Assembly (NCBI RefSeq): GCF_004328705.1
Contig: NZ_CP035319.1
Location: 496,001 to 560,000 of the forward strand
Source: Rhodococcus sp. ABRD24
GTDB taxonomy: Bacteria > Actinomycetota > Actinomycetes > Mycobacteriales > Mycobacteriaceae
DNA: 64,000 nt
Direction of reading: 5' to 3'
How positions within the stretch are numbered: the first letter of the stretch is position 1; each line of letters begins with the position of its first letter. Of this stretch, positions 49,474 to 57,634 are shown piece after piece. Below the pieces are notes generated by a model that was not told the origin of the DNA, searched no databases, and saw nothing but the letters and a program-made list of their open reading frames with translations. The position numbers and the translations under genes are program-made.

Positions 49474-50910
49474 GTGGCTTTCACCACGGCCGAAGAGGTC
49501 ATCAAGTACATCGCCGACGAAAAAGTCGAGTATGTGGACATCCGTTTCAGCGACCTGCCTGGCGTCCAGCAGCACTTCTCGATCCCGGCCTCGGCGTTCA
49601 ACCAGGACGTGTTCGAAGACGGCCTCGCGTTCGACGGTTCCTCGGTGCGCGGCTTCCAGTCCATCCACGAGTCGGACATGATGCTGCTGCCCGATGTCGC
49701 GACAGCACGGATCGACCCGTTCCGGGCGGCCCGCACGCTGAACATCAACTTCTTCGTCCACGATCCGTTCACCCGCGAGGCCTACAGCCGCGACCCGCGT
49801 AACGTCGCCCGTAAGGCTGAGGAGTACCTGGTCAGCACCGGCATCGCCGACACCGCGTTCTTCGGGGCCGAGGCCGAGTTCTACATCTTCGACTCGGTCC
49901 GCTACGACTCCGGCATGAACGGTGCGTTCTACGAGCTGGACTCGATCTCGGGCGCGTGGAATACCGGCAACGAGGTCAACGCCGACGGCAGCCCGAACCT
50001 CGGATACAAGGTCCGCGCCAAGGGTGGCTACTTCCCCGTCGCGCCGTACGACCACTACGTCGACCTGCGCGACGAGATCTCCACCAACCTGACCAACGCG
50101 GGCCTCGAGCTCGAGCGCGGCCACCACGAGGTGGGTACCGGCGGCCAGCAGGAGATCAACTACAAGTTCAACACCCTGCTCGCCGCTGCCGATGACCTGC
50201 AGCTGTTCAAGTACATCGTCAAGAACACCTGCTGGCAGCACGGAAAGTCCGCTACTTTCATGCCGAAGCCGCTGTTCGGTGACAACGGCTCGGGCATGCA
50301 CGTGCACCAGTCCCTGTGGAAGGACGGCAAGCCGCTGTTCCACGACGAGGCCGGTTACGCGGGCCTGTCGGATATGGCACGTCACTACATCGGCGGCATC
50401 CTGCACCACGCGCCGTCGCTGCTGGCCTTCACCAACCCGACGATCAACTCGTACCACCGTCTGGTGCCGGGCTACGAGGCCCCCATCAACCTGGTGTACA
50501 GCCAGCGCAACCGCTCCGCGGCCGTGCGTATCCCGATCACCGGCAACAACCCGAAGGCCAAGCGCCTCGAGTTCCGCGCACCGGACTCCTCGGGCAACCC
50601 GTACCTGAACTTCGCGGCTCAGATGATGGCCGGCCTGGACGGCATCAAGAACAAGATCGAGCCGATGGCTCCGGTAGACAAGGATCTCTACGAGCTCCCG
50701 CCGGAGGAGGCCCGCAACATCCCGCAGGCCCCCACCAACCTCGAGACCGTCATCAACCGCCTCGAGGCGGACCACGACTACCTCACCGAGGGTGGAGTCT
50801 TCACCACCGACCTCATCGAGACCTGGATCTCGATCAAGCGGGAGCAGGAAATCGCTCCGGTCAACCTGCGGCCGCACCCCTACGAGTTCCAGCTGTACTA
50901 CGACGTGTAA
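49474..50910 (+). CDS. glnA: Glutamine synthetase type I (GlnA1)
   Basis: 478-residue GSI-beta enzyme, the main ammonia-assimilating synthetase (Rv2220). Motifs: [58 protein letters not shown], and the adenylylation site Tyr in [14 protein letters not shown]. The adenylyltransferase gene glnE lies about 10 kb away in the same window. GTG 49474 has GGAG upstream, and a GlnR-type box precedes the promoter, so both transcriptional and covalent control are expected. Confidence 0.97.
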   Translation: MAFTTAEEVIKYIADEKVEYVDIRFSDLPGVQQHFSIPASAFNQDVFEDGLAFDGSSVRGFQSIHESDMMLLPDVATARIDPFRAARTLNINFFVHDPFTREAYSRDPRNVARKAEEYLVSTGIADTAFFGAEAEFYIFDSVRYDSGMNGAFYELDSISGAWNTGNEVNADGSPNLGYKVRAKGGYFPVAPYDHYVDLRDEISTNLTNAGLELERGHHEVGTGGQQEINYKFNTLLAAADDLQLFKYIVKNTCWQHGKSATFMPKPLFGDNGSGMHVHQSLWKDGKPLFHDEAGYAGLSDMARHYIGGILHHAPSLLAFTNPTINSYHRLVPGYEAPINLVYSQRNRSAAVRIPITGNNPKAKRLEFRAPDSSGNPYLNFAAQMMAGLDGIKNKIEPMAPVDKDLYELPPEEARNIPQAPTNLETVINRLEADHDYLTEGGVFTTDLIETWISIKREQEIAPVNLRPHPYEFQLYYDV

Positions 50911-50973
50911 GTCGCTGACCAATCTGACCTGCACTTACGTCGTCAGATGAACTGAGATCCCCCGACGAAAGCG

Positions 50974-51012
50974 GCGAGCCCGTCACCCTGCAACACAGGG
51001 TGACGGGCTCGC
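50974..51012. terminator. Bidirectional terminator between glnA1 and an NlpC/P60 gene
   Basis: GCGAGCCCGTCACCCTG (50974-50990) pairs with 50996-51012 (17 bp) across a 5-nt loop, 63 nt past the glnA1 stop. Confidence 0.85.
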
Positions 51013-51037
51013 GGCCGTAGACCGGTGCGATTCGAAA

Positions 51038-51556
51038 TCAGTACCGGCTGGCACCCGAGAACGGCATCGCGTCCACCGGGGAGACCTTGACATTCTCGCC
51101 CTCGGTCGGCGCGTGGACGACGCTGCCGTTGCCGATGTAGATACCGACGTGGTCGGCACCGTAGAAGGCAACCACGTCACCGGGCTGCAGGTTGGACTTC
51201 GCGACGGGGGTTCCGCTCGCCGCCTGGTCGTAGCTGGTCCGCGGTACGGACTTGCCGGCCTGCTTGTAGGCCCACTGCACCAGTCCGGAGCAATCGAAGG
51301 AGTTCGGACCGGTCGCGCCCCACACGTACGGGGAGCCGACCTTGGACTGTGCGGCGTTGGCCGCAGCCTGGCCGGTGGAGCTGGCGACCGGAGTCGCCTG
51401 AATCGAGGAACCACCCCCGCTGGGAGCCGTGAAGGGCTGCGCCATGGCGGGAGCGACGGGGATCGCGAGGGCACCGACAGCGACTGCTCCGATCAGCAGA
51501 CCGCGAGTGGTACGGGTCAGTCGGTCGTTCTTCTTCTGCAGGCTCTTGTCAGCCAT
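51038..51556 (-). CDS. Third secreted NlpC/P60 endopeptidase
   Basis: 172-residue secreted protein: basic N-terminus, signal helix (RGLLIGAVAVGALAIPVAPA, cut after PAMA), short Gly/Ser linker and an NlpC/P60 domain with NSFDCSGLVQWAYKQAGKSV and DHVGIYIGNGSVVHAPTEG. It resembles the riboswitch-controlled paralogue at 17136 in size and sequence but has no ydaO element. ATG 51556 with GGAGGA. A degenerate copy of the element upstream of the other two NlpC genes lies at 51623-51650. The 454-bp divergent gap to the iron operon also carries the IdeR-like box. Confidence 0.93.
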   Translation of the reverse strand: MADKSLQKKNDRLTRTTRGLLIGAVAVGALAIPVAPAMAQPFTAPSGGGSSIQATPVASSTGQAAANAAQSKVGSPYVWGATGPNSFDCSGLVQWAYKQAGKSVPRTSYDQAASGTPVAKSNLQPGDVVAFYGADHVGIYIGNGSVVHAPTEGENVKVSPVDAMPFSGASRY

Positions 51557-51926
51557 TCGAGGGTCCTCCGGGTTTTTGCTTCGGGTCCGACACCTCGTGT
51601 GGCGTCGGTCTTCGGGCACAACCCAGAGTTCCGTCGTTATCGAATCGAGACACCGGCAGAACTACCCCCATGGGTACCTGTTTCGATATCCACGTATGCG
51701 CGCCTCCCCACAGAAACTCGCTGACCTGCACAAACAATGGACGCGAAGTGTGCTCCCGATCACCCTGAGGACCGTGACAGCAGTGTGACACGGGTCATCA
51801 CAGGACCGTTACGCGCCAGTTGAATGCCGATTGCAGGCATTCCCGCCCGGACGAGGCGGGACGTGCGCTCCGGTCGAGCCGCTCAATTCGGACACGTCAG
51901 AATCAAGAAACTAAGGCCATCCTATC

Positions 51927-51945
51927 TTTTGTTATGCTCACCTAA
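51927..51945 (+). promoter_or_regulatory. IdeR/DtxR-like iron box before the ABC importer operon
   Basis: TTTTGTTATGCTCACCTAA agrees with the consensus TTAGGTTAGGCTAACCTAA at 15 of 19 positions by hand count. It lies 66-84 nt upstream of the chosen start of the substrate-binding protein. Iron-dependent repression of the operon is inferred. Confidence 0.65.
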
Positions 51946-52010
51946 CCACCCGGTCCGGGTGCATGCTGTCACGACTGAACAGCAACCGCGTCAAGTCTTC
52001 TCGGAGCCTC

Positions 52011-53168
52011 ATGTCGACCCCACCTCGTTCCCCGAACCCGACCGCCGCTCTCACCCGCCGAGACCTCATGCGCTCGATGGGCGTCGCAACGCTCGCCCTC
52101 GGGGCCCTGGGCATCTCTGCCTGCTCGAGCCGCGACACAGTCGCCGAGACCGCCGATATCGGCGACGTAGTCGGCCCGATCACGATCGTCGACCAGTACC
52201 GGAACACCGTCACGTTCGACACCCCGGTCGGCCGGATAGCGTCGGCCATCATCCCGGTGCCGTCGATGATCATCGGTTCGGACCAGTCCACCGCCCGCAA
52301 CGTCGGCGTCAACCAGGTCGCGATCTCGATGGCCTCGAAGGGCATGCTGGGCACGATGTTCCCGCAGTTCCTCGACACCCCGGTGGTGGCCGGCAACGAC
52401 TTCGTGCCAAACGTCGAGCACATCCTCAGCCTGAACCCGGACGTCGTGATCCAGTGGGGCGACAAGGGCGACGACATCGTCGCGCCGCTGCGCAACGCCG
52501 GCCTGAAGGTGATCCTGCTCAAGTACGGCACGCAGGAGGATCTCGAGGCCTGGATCCAGATCTTCGGTGAACTGCTGGGCAAGAAGGCCGAGGCCGACGC
52601 AGTGCTCGCGAAGATGGCCGACGACCGCGCGCTGGTCGAGAAGACCGCCGCGGCGCACGCGTCGACCGCCCCGAAGGTGCTGTACCTGTACAACGCGCCG
52701 GAGATCAAGGTCGGCGCCGACAACAGTTACATGGACTTCTGGATCAAGCTCGCCGGCGGCAACAACGTCGCGTCCGGCGCGGGTAGCGGCTCGAGCCTCG
52801 GCGTCACCCGAGAGCAGGTGCTCGGCTGGGACCCGGAGGTGTTGATCCTCGGCAACTTCGAGCCGACGACCCCCGCCGACGTCTATGCCGACCCCAAGTG
52901 GGCGTCGCTGTCCGCGGCGAAGAACAAGCGGGTCTACAAGGCCCCGATCGGCGGCTTCTCGTGGGACCCGCCGTGCAACGAGTCGAACCTGATGTGGCTG
53001 TGGGTGAACTCGGTGTTCTTCCCGGACGTGAACCACGAACTGCGCCAGCGCATCCGAGCGACGTACCGCATGCTGTACGCGTACGACGTCACCGATGCGG
53101 ACGTCGACCGCATTCTCCAGATGCCAGCCAACTCGGGCAGCGCGGGCTATGACGCCTTCCGTGCTTGA
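52011..53168 (+). CDS. Iron-siderophore-type ABC transporter substrate-binding lipoprotein
   Basis: 385 residues with a Tat-type signal (TRRDLMRSMGVATLALGALG) ending in a lipobox with Cys38 (GISAC). The mature part is a helical-backbone (FhuD/BtuF class) binding protein: ITIVDQYRNTVTFDTPVGRI, LNPDVVIQWGDKGDDIVAPL and PIGGFSWDPPCNESNLMWLW. Such proteins capture ferric siderophores, haem or cobalamin. ATG 52011 has GGAG; the frame opens at 51963. First gene of a five-gene overlapping operon. Confidence 0.92.
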   Translation: MSTPPRSPNPTAALTRRDLMRSMGVATLALGALGISACSSRDTVAETADIGDVVGPITIVDQYRNTVTFDTPVGRIASAIIPVPSMIIGSDQSTARNVGVNQVAISMASKGMLGTMFPQFLDTPVVAGNDFVPNVEHILSLNPDVVIQWGDKGDDIVAPLRNAGLKVILLKYGTQEDLEAWIQIFGELLGKKAEADAVLAKMADDRALVEKTAAAHASTAPKVLYLYNAPEIKVGADNSYMDFWIKLAGGNNVASGAGSGSSLGVTREQVLGWDPEVLILGNFEPTTPADVYADPKWASLSAAKNKRVYKAPIGGFSWDPPCNESNLMWLWVNSVFFPDVNHELRQRIRATYRMLYAYDVTDADVDRILQMPANSGSAGYDAFRA

Positions 53169-54210
53169 GACCGTAACCGAGCAGCGGACGCGGCGGTCGT
53201 CGCGCCTGCTCGTGCCGGTGGTCCTCACCGTCGGGATCGTCGCGGTCGGACTGATCTCGCTGTCGGTGGGCCGCTACACGGTCCCGGTCAACGAGGTGGC
53301 CCGCATCCTGATCAACGAGGTGATCTCACTCCCCCAGACGTGGACCGAGGCCGAATCCAACGTCGTTCTCGGCGTGCGGCTTCCACGGGTCCTGCTGGGG
53401 ATGCTCGTCGGCGGTGGCCTGGCGCTGGGCGGTGCCGCACTGCAGGCCACGTTCCGCAATCCGCTGGTGAGCCCGCAGATCCTGGGGGTGTCCTCGGGTG
53501 CGTCGTTCGGCGGTGTGCTGGCCCTGATGTTCGGGCTGGGCTCGACGTTCCTGGTCGGCGGCGCGTTCCTGTTCGGCCTCGCCGCGCTCGGCATGGTGCT
53601 GCTGATCGGCCGGAGCCGGTCGGGCGGCGCGCTCCTGATGATCGTGCTCGGCGGTGTCGTCACGAGTGCGTTCTTCTCGGCACTGGTGTCGTTCATCACC
53701 TACGTCGCCGACCCGTACACCACGCTCCCGTCGATCGTGTTCTGGCTCATGGGTTCCCTCGCCACCGCGGACATGGCGAAGGTGCTGATCGCGGCGATAC
53801 CCATCCTCGCGGGCTCCGCCGTCATCATCGGACTGCGCTGGCGGATCAACATCCTCTCGCTCGGCGACGACGACGCCGCCTCGCTGGGTGTCGACCCGGG
53901 TCGGCTGCGGGCCCTGCTGCTGACGATGGTGGCACTCATGACTGCCGGCGCGGTCGCCGTGTCGGGCGTCATCGGCTGGGTGGGCTTGGTGGTTCCGCAC
54001 ATCGCCCGGCTGTGGGTCGGACCCGATCACCGGATCTCGATGCCGACGACGTTCGTGCTCGGCGCCGCATATCTGACGATCATCGACACGCTCTCGCGCA
54101 CCGTCAGTTCCGGTGAGATCCCGCTCGGCATCCTCACCGCGATCATCGGTGCCCCGGTGTTCGTTCTGCTGCTCCGGAATTCGCGTAGACAGGCCTTCAT
54201 CGATGCTTGA
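53149..54210 (+). CDS. FecCD-family ABC permease
   Basis: 353 residues with about ten membrane helices; VVLGVRLPRVLLGMLVGGGL, QATFRNPLVSPQILGVSSGA and VSGVIGWVGLVVPHIARLWV are typical of FecCD/BtuC permeases that import siderophores, haem or B12. It forms a homodimer in such transporters when only one permease gene is present. ATG 53149 overlaps the binding-protein gene by 20 bp; GTG 53161 is an alternative with 8 bp overlap. Confidence 0.94.
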   Translation: MTPSVLETVTEQRTRRSSRLLVPVVLTVGIVAVGLISLSVGRYTVPVNEVARILINEVISLPQTWTEAESNVVLGVRLPRVLLGMLVGGGLALGGAALQATFRNPLVSPQILGVSSGASFGGVLALMFGLGSTFLVGGAFLFGLAALGMVLLIGRSRSGGALLMIVLGGVVTSAFFSALVSFITYVADPYTTLPSIVFWLMGSLATADMAKVLIAAIPILAGSAVIIGLRWRINILSLGDDDAASLGVDPGRLRALLLTMVALMTAGAVAVSGVIGWVGLVVPHIARLWVGPDHRISMPTTFVLGAAYLTIIDTLSRTVSSGEIPLGILTAIIGAPVFVLLLRNSRRQAFIDA

Positions 54211-54988
54211 GATTCAGGACGCCGGTTTCCACTACCCGCGCCGGGACTGGGTGTTCCGGCACGCGAACCTGCGGATCGAGGGCGGTATCACGTCGATCCT
54301 GGGACCCAACGGCCAGGGCAAGACGACGCTGCTCCGGTGTATCGCGGGGCTCACGCCGTTGCGCGAGGGGCGGGTGGAGCGGGACACCGCGATCGGCTAC
54401 GTCCCACAGGCCGCCCTGTCGAGCTTTGCGTACTCGGTGTTCGACATGGTCCTGATGGGCCGGGCGAAGAAGGTCTCGGCCTTCGCGGTGCCCGGTAGGG
54501 CCGACGTCGCCCGTACCCGCGAGGTCCTGGACCGGGTCGGCATCGGCGATCTCGCTCGGCGCAGCTTTGCCGAACTGTCCGGCGGCCAGAGGCAACTGGT
54601 GCTCATCGCGCGGGCGCTGGCGTCGGACGCCACGTTCATGATCCTCGACGAGCCGGTCTCGGCCCTGGACCTGCGCAACCAGGCGAGGGTGTTGGAACTG
54701 CTGCGCGACCTGGCAGCGGACGGCATGGGCATCCTGCTCACCACGCATCACCCCGATCACGCGCTACATCTGGGCGGGCGCGCGATCGTGATGCGTGCGC
54801 CGGAGGACATCCGGCTCGGCCCCGTCGCCGATCTCGTCACCGACGGAATGCTCACCGACCTATACGGCATCGAGGTGGTGAGTGCCACCGTCGACGACCG
54901 CGGCGCTCCTCGCACCCTGCTCTACACCCGTTACGACACACTCGCGGCCGCCGAACCCGCGGCCACCCTTCAGAAGGCTTCACGATGA
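54203..54988 (+). CDS. FecE/BtuD-type ABC transporter ATPase
   Basis: 261 residues. Walker A GPNGQGKTT at 34-42, Q-loop YVPQAALSS, ABC signature AELSGGQRQLVLIARALA, Walker B FMILDEPVSALD and switch His in LLTTHHPDHAL. It powers the FecCD permease. ATG 54203 overlaps the permease stop by 8 bp, and its own stop overlaps the next gene by 4 bp (ATGA). Confidence 0.95.
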   Translation: MLEIQDAGFHYPRRDWVFRHANLRIEGGITSILGPNGQGKTTLLRCIAGLTPLREGRVERDTAIGYVPQAALSSFAYSVFDMVLMGRAKKVSAFAVPGRADVARTREVLDRVGIGDLARRSFAELSGGQRQLVLIARALASDATFMILDEPVSALDLRNQARVLELLRDLAADGMGILLTTHHPDHALHLGGRAIVMRAPEDIRLGPVADLVTDGMLTDLYGIEVVSATVDDRGAPRTLLYTRYDTLAAAEPAATLQKASR

Positions 54989-55620
54989 CTCTCGACACGA
55001 CTGCACCGCAGTCACTTCCACCGGTCCTGCACCTGGTGATGGGTACCAACTCCGGCATGTCCGGCGGCACATCCACCGGCCGGTGCGTGCAGCCCGTCGA
55101 CCTGTACGACCTGGACACCCTGAACCTGGACGGCGTCCGCGGCCTGCTGATCAACGGCAACTGCGATCAGATCTTCCTCGAACGCCGACGCGACCTGCTC
55201 ACCGACTTCGTCACCGCCGGTGGGCGCATCGCGATCATGGGTCACCCGCTCAACGACTTCCTGCCGGGGTTGGGCCAGTGGCGCAAGCTGCAGTACTCGG
55301 GCCCCAAGGATCTGGCGATCACCGCCGGCGACCCCCACCCGGTGTGGGAGGGTGTCGATCCCGCCGACGTCAGTTTCCGGCGCGGGGTGTCCGGTTTCTA
55401 CGGCCGCGGCTACAGCCAGAAGCTGACCGACGGCGCCGTCGTGACCAACCGCATCGGACGGCACGCGCTGCCCGTCGACTACGTGTATCCGCTCGGTGCC
55501 GGCGAGGTGCTGGTGCACGGCGGCATCGATCTGGCCGTCTACCAGGAGGATCCGAACACCTCCGCCCGCATCTTCCCGCAGCTGCTCACGTGGCTGGCCC
55601 AGCAGGAGGCACAGGCATGA
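54985..55620 (+). CDS. Uncharacterised protein A of the iron-type ABC operon
   Basis: 211 residues, no signal peptide, not confidently recognised. Visible alpha/beta pattern: LHLVMGTNSGMSGGTSTGRC, VRGLLINGNCDQIFLERRRD, FVTAGGRIAIMGHPLNDFLP, HPVWEGVDPADVSFRR and a C-terminal GEVLVHGGIDLAVYQEDP ending in LLTWLAQQ. The layout recalls class I glutamine amidotransferase-like or ThuA-like folds, but no Cys nucleophile motif is evident. It is similar in outline to the next gene's product. Coupled by ATGA to the ATPase gene, so it probably works with the imported substrate. Confidence 0.85.
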   Translation: MTLDTTAPQSLPPVLHLVMGTNSGMSGGTSTGRCVQPVDLYDLDTLNLDGVRGLLINGNCDQIFLERRRDLLTDFVTAGGRIAIMGHPLNDFLPGLGQWRKLQYSGPKDLAITAGDPHPVWEGVDPADVSFRRGVSGFYGRGYSQKLTDGAVVTNRIGRHALPVDYVYPLGAGEVLVHGGIDLAVYQEDPNTSARIFPQLLTWLAQQEAQA

Positions 55621-56297
55621 CCACCGTCGAACCCTTCGCCCGCACCGACCGCGCACCCCGCTCCAGGCGCCGACTGGCTCTTGTTCACGGTGGATCGCAC
55701 TTCCACCTGCAGACGCTGAAGGACCCGGCGGTGATCGCACACCAGCCCGAGTTCCTGTACCTCGCGGACCTCGCCGACGGCGTCCTCGACGACTTCGACA
55801 CCGTGATCCTCGCCGACCGACTGCACCCCGAACTGCTTCGCCGGCACACCGCGCAGATCCTCGCGGTCGCCGAGCGCGGCGGGACCCTCGTCGTCCTCGG
55901 CGAGAACGCCGCGCACACCTGGCTGCCCGGTGTGACGTGGACCGCGCGGCCCACCAACTTCTGGTGGTGGCTCGAGGGCGAGGATCCACTGATCCGCACC
56001 CGCAGCCCCGAACACGAGGCGTGGGAATACCTTTCGACGAAGTCGGTGATCTGGCACCACCACGGGCTGCTGCACACCGACGCCGACGTCGTGCCGCTGC
56101 TGGTGTCGGAGGAGCCCGACGAGAACGGCGACCTGCGCGACGCCGGGATGATGCTGTTCGAGGACACCGTCTCCACGCCGGGCCGGATCATCGCCACCAC
56201 GCTGGACCCGACCTACCACCACGGCAACAACTTCATGCCGGGGTCGACGCGCTTCCTCTACGCACTGCTGCGTTGGCTGGACAACACCGGCAACTAG
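55617..56297 (+). CDS. Uncharacterised protein B of the iron-type ABC operon
   Basis: 226 residues, cytoplasmic by prediction. It starts RLALVHGGSHFHLQTLKDP, has DDFDTVILADRLHPELLRRH, AVAERGGTLVVLGENAAHTW, NFWWWLEGEDP, a His cluster VIWHHHGLLHTDADV and GRIIATTLDPTYHHGNNFMP, ending LLRWLDN. Segment order parallels protein A (loop, AGGRIAIMGHP / RGGTLVVLGEN, H-x-W-E, terminal ll-WL), so the pair look like diverged paralogues. The His-rich segments could bind metal. The ATG overlaps the previous stop by 4 bp. Confidence 0.85.
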   Translation: MTTVEPFARTDRAPRSRRRLALVHGGSHFHLQTLKDPAVIAHQPEFLYLADLADGVLDDFDTVILADRLHPELLRRHTAQILAVAERGGTLVVLGENAAHTWLPGVTWTARPTNFWWWLEGEDPLIRTRSPEHEAWEYLSTKSVIWHHHGLLHTDADVVPLLVSEEPDENGDLRDAGMMLFEDTVSTPGRIIATTLDPTYHHGNNFMPGSTRFLYALLRWLDNTGN

Positions 56298-56364
56298 AGC
56301 GTGTCTCGCCATCGGCGGCGGCTCAGTGCGCGTTGATCGAGCCGATACCACCCTCGATCGGTGA

Positions 56365-56427
56365 ACGTGGCGGGCGTCTGTTCCTGAACACTCGGAAGGG
56401 CCTCGAGGGAACCTGCGCCCGCCACGT
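56365..56427. repeat. Inverted repeat in the gap after the ABC operon
   Basis: ACGTGGCGGGCG (56365-56376) and its exact complement at 56416-56427 flank 39 nt, with an inner GTTCC/GGAAC pair. It may be the operon terminator or a relic of a mobile element. The rest of the 323-bp gap (56298-56620) shows nothing else I can name. Confidence 0.5.
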
Positions 56428-56620
56428 CCGCCCTGCTTCCTGAGCGCAAACACCGGGACTCTGTCGGCACGCCTGATGCCCGAGACAACTGCCTTTGCGT
56501 CAACTTTCCGGCACGCACCCCGGATGAATCGATAGCGGGCACGCCAGCGTATGTGTCAGAGCAGAAGGACTGACAGCCGACTTCGTCCACGCTCAGCGCA
56601 TTCCTCGTCTGGAGGTGACC

Positions 56621-57028
56621 ATGTCGTGCAACGCACTCCGACGCCGTGGCGCAGCCACCGTCGCGGCAATCCCGGTCGCGTTCGTCATGTCGTTTCCAGC
56701 CGGGCTGTCGACTGCTGGAGCGGCCCCAACCGACACCGTCCTCCCGGTCCCCGTGGTCGGTCTCGCGACAGGCCCGACAGGGTTCCCGGGCCCGCCAGTG
56801 GCTCAACGAGTCACTGCCCGGACCGATCCCGCAGCACCGGGCACGACATTGTTCCTCGGTACCGAGATGCTCTACTGCGCGTGCGCTGTCCATTGGCGAA
56901 ATGTCACGACCGGCGCGACCGGGGTCGTCAATCTCTGGACACAGGAGGCTGTGAAGGGTGAGAGTGCCGGTCCCCAACTATCGGGGTCGCGCTTCTCCGG
57001 CGCAACCGTTTCGGCGACGATGCCGTAG
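56621..57028 (+). CDS. Small secreted protein of unknown function
   Basis: 135 residues with a signal peptide (ALRRRGAATVAAIPVAFVMS, cut after GAAP region). The mature part is 100 residues, Thr/Gly-rich, with LYCACAVHWRNVTTGATGVV containing two cysteines and a C-terminal VNLWTQEAVKGESAGPQ. ATG 56621 has GGAGG five nt upstream. No relative identified by eye. Its 3' end is antisense to a possible membrane ORF. Confidence 0.65.
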   Translation: MSCNALRRRGAATVAAIPVAFVMSFPAGLSTAGAAPTDTVLPVPVVGLATGPTGFPGPPVAQRVTARTDPAAPGTTLFLGTEMLYCACAVHWRNVTTGATGVVNLWTQEAVKGESAGPQLSGSRFSGATVSATMP

Positions 57029-57126
57029 GCGAGAGCAGCGACGATGAGCGTGACTGCGGCACTGCCGATCGAGGCGAGCCAGCGTCCGAACCGGAACTGC
57101 TGTTTCAAAGCGGCCGCGCCGAACAG

Positions 57127-57354
57127 TCACACCATCGTCGCGGGGACGAACACCACCAGACCGAAAGCGCCCACGAAAACCCAAGTGATCAGCACGTCTC
57201 CGAGCATCGGCCAGCGATTGCTCTCGAGTCCTGCTGCCAGTACCGAGACGACAAGCAGAAGGATCGGGAGAAATGCCACGCACGCGACCCAGCCGGTGTC
57301 ACGCGGCTGCCACTCGATACTGGCAAGTGGATCCTTTTGAGGCTCCTCACTCAT
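57127..57354 (-). CDS. Small hypothetical membrane protein, possibly truncated by an in-frame stop
   Basis: 75 residues from ATG 57354: a short acidic N-terminus (SEEPQKDPLASIEWQPRDTG) and two membrane helices (WVACVAFLPILLLVVSVLAA and GDVLITWVFVGAFGLVVFVP). After its TGA at 57127 the same frame continues with a further helix (ASIGSAAVTLIVAALAYGIV) from TTG 57108 to 56872, partly antisense to the secreted-protein gene. Either two tiny genes or one gene cut by a stop codon. Confidence 0.45.
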   Translation of the reverse strand: MSEEPQKDPLASIEWQPRDTGWVACVAFLPILLLVVSVLAAGLESNRWPMLGDVLITWVFVGAFGLVVFVPATMV

Positions 57355-57622
57355 CCCGTCACGCTGGCACAGCGTCTGCCACATGCCCTGCATGTTCACC
57401 ACTGCCGAAGGGGATGTCGACTCCAGCCGGACGGCGACCGGGATTCCCTCGGATCGACGTCCGCCCGGATGGTCCGTCGCCCGCCACTTACGGCTGAAAG
57501 GCACCGGAACCGGAGGGGCCATACGCCAACCCCTTCCGGCCTGTGCCCCGGATCGTAAACGCCCGGAGCCTGCCAGGAAGTCTGAGCACGAGACAACCAT
57601 TGACTCGAACACACATTCGAAC

Positions 57623-57628
57623 TAAGCT
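57623..57628 (+). promoter_or_regulatory. Probable leaderless -10 (TAAGCT) of the DUF222/HNH gene
   Basis: TAAGCT ends 6 nt before ATG 57635, with no ribosome binding site. Confidence 0.45.
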
Positions 57629-57634
57629 GACCTC

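Noticed and set aside
51557..52010. A second ydaO riboswitch before the third NlpC/P60 gene
   Set aside because: I looked for the GGGGTGAATCC and CCCGAACCCG blocks on the minus strand and found none.
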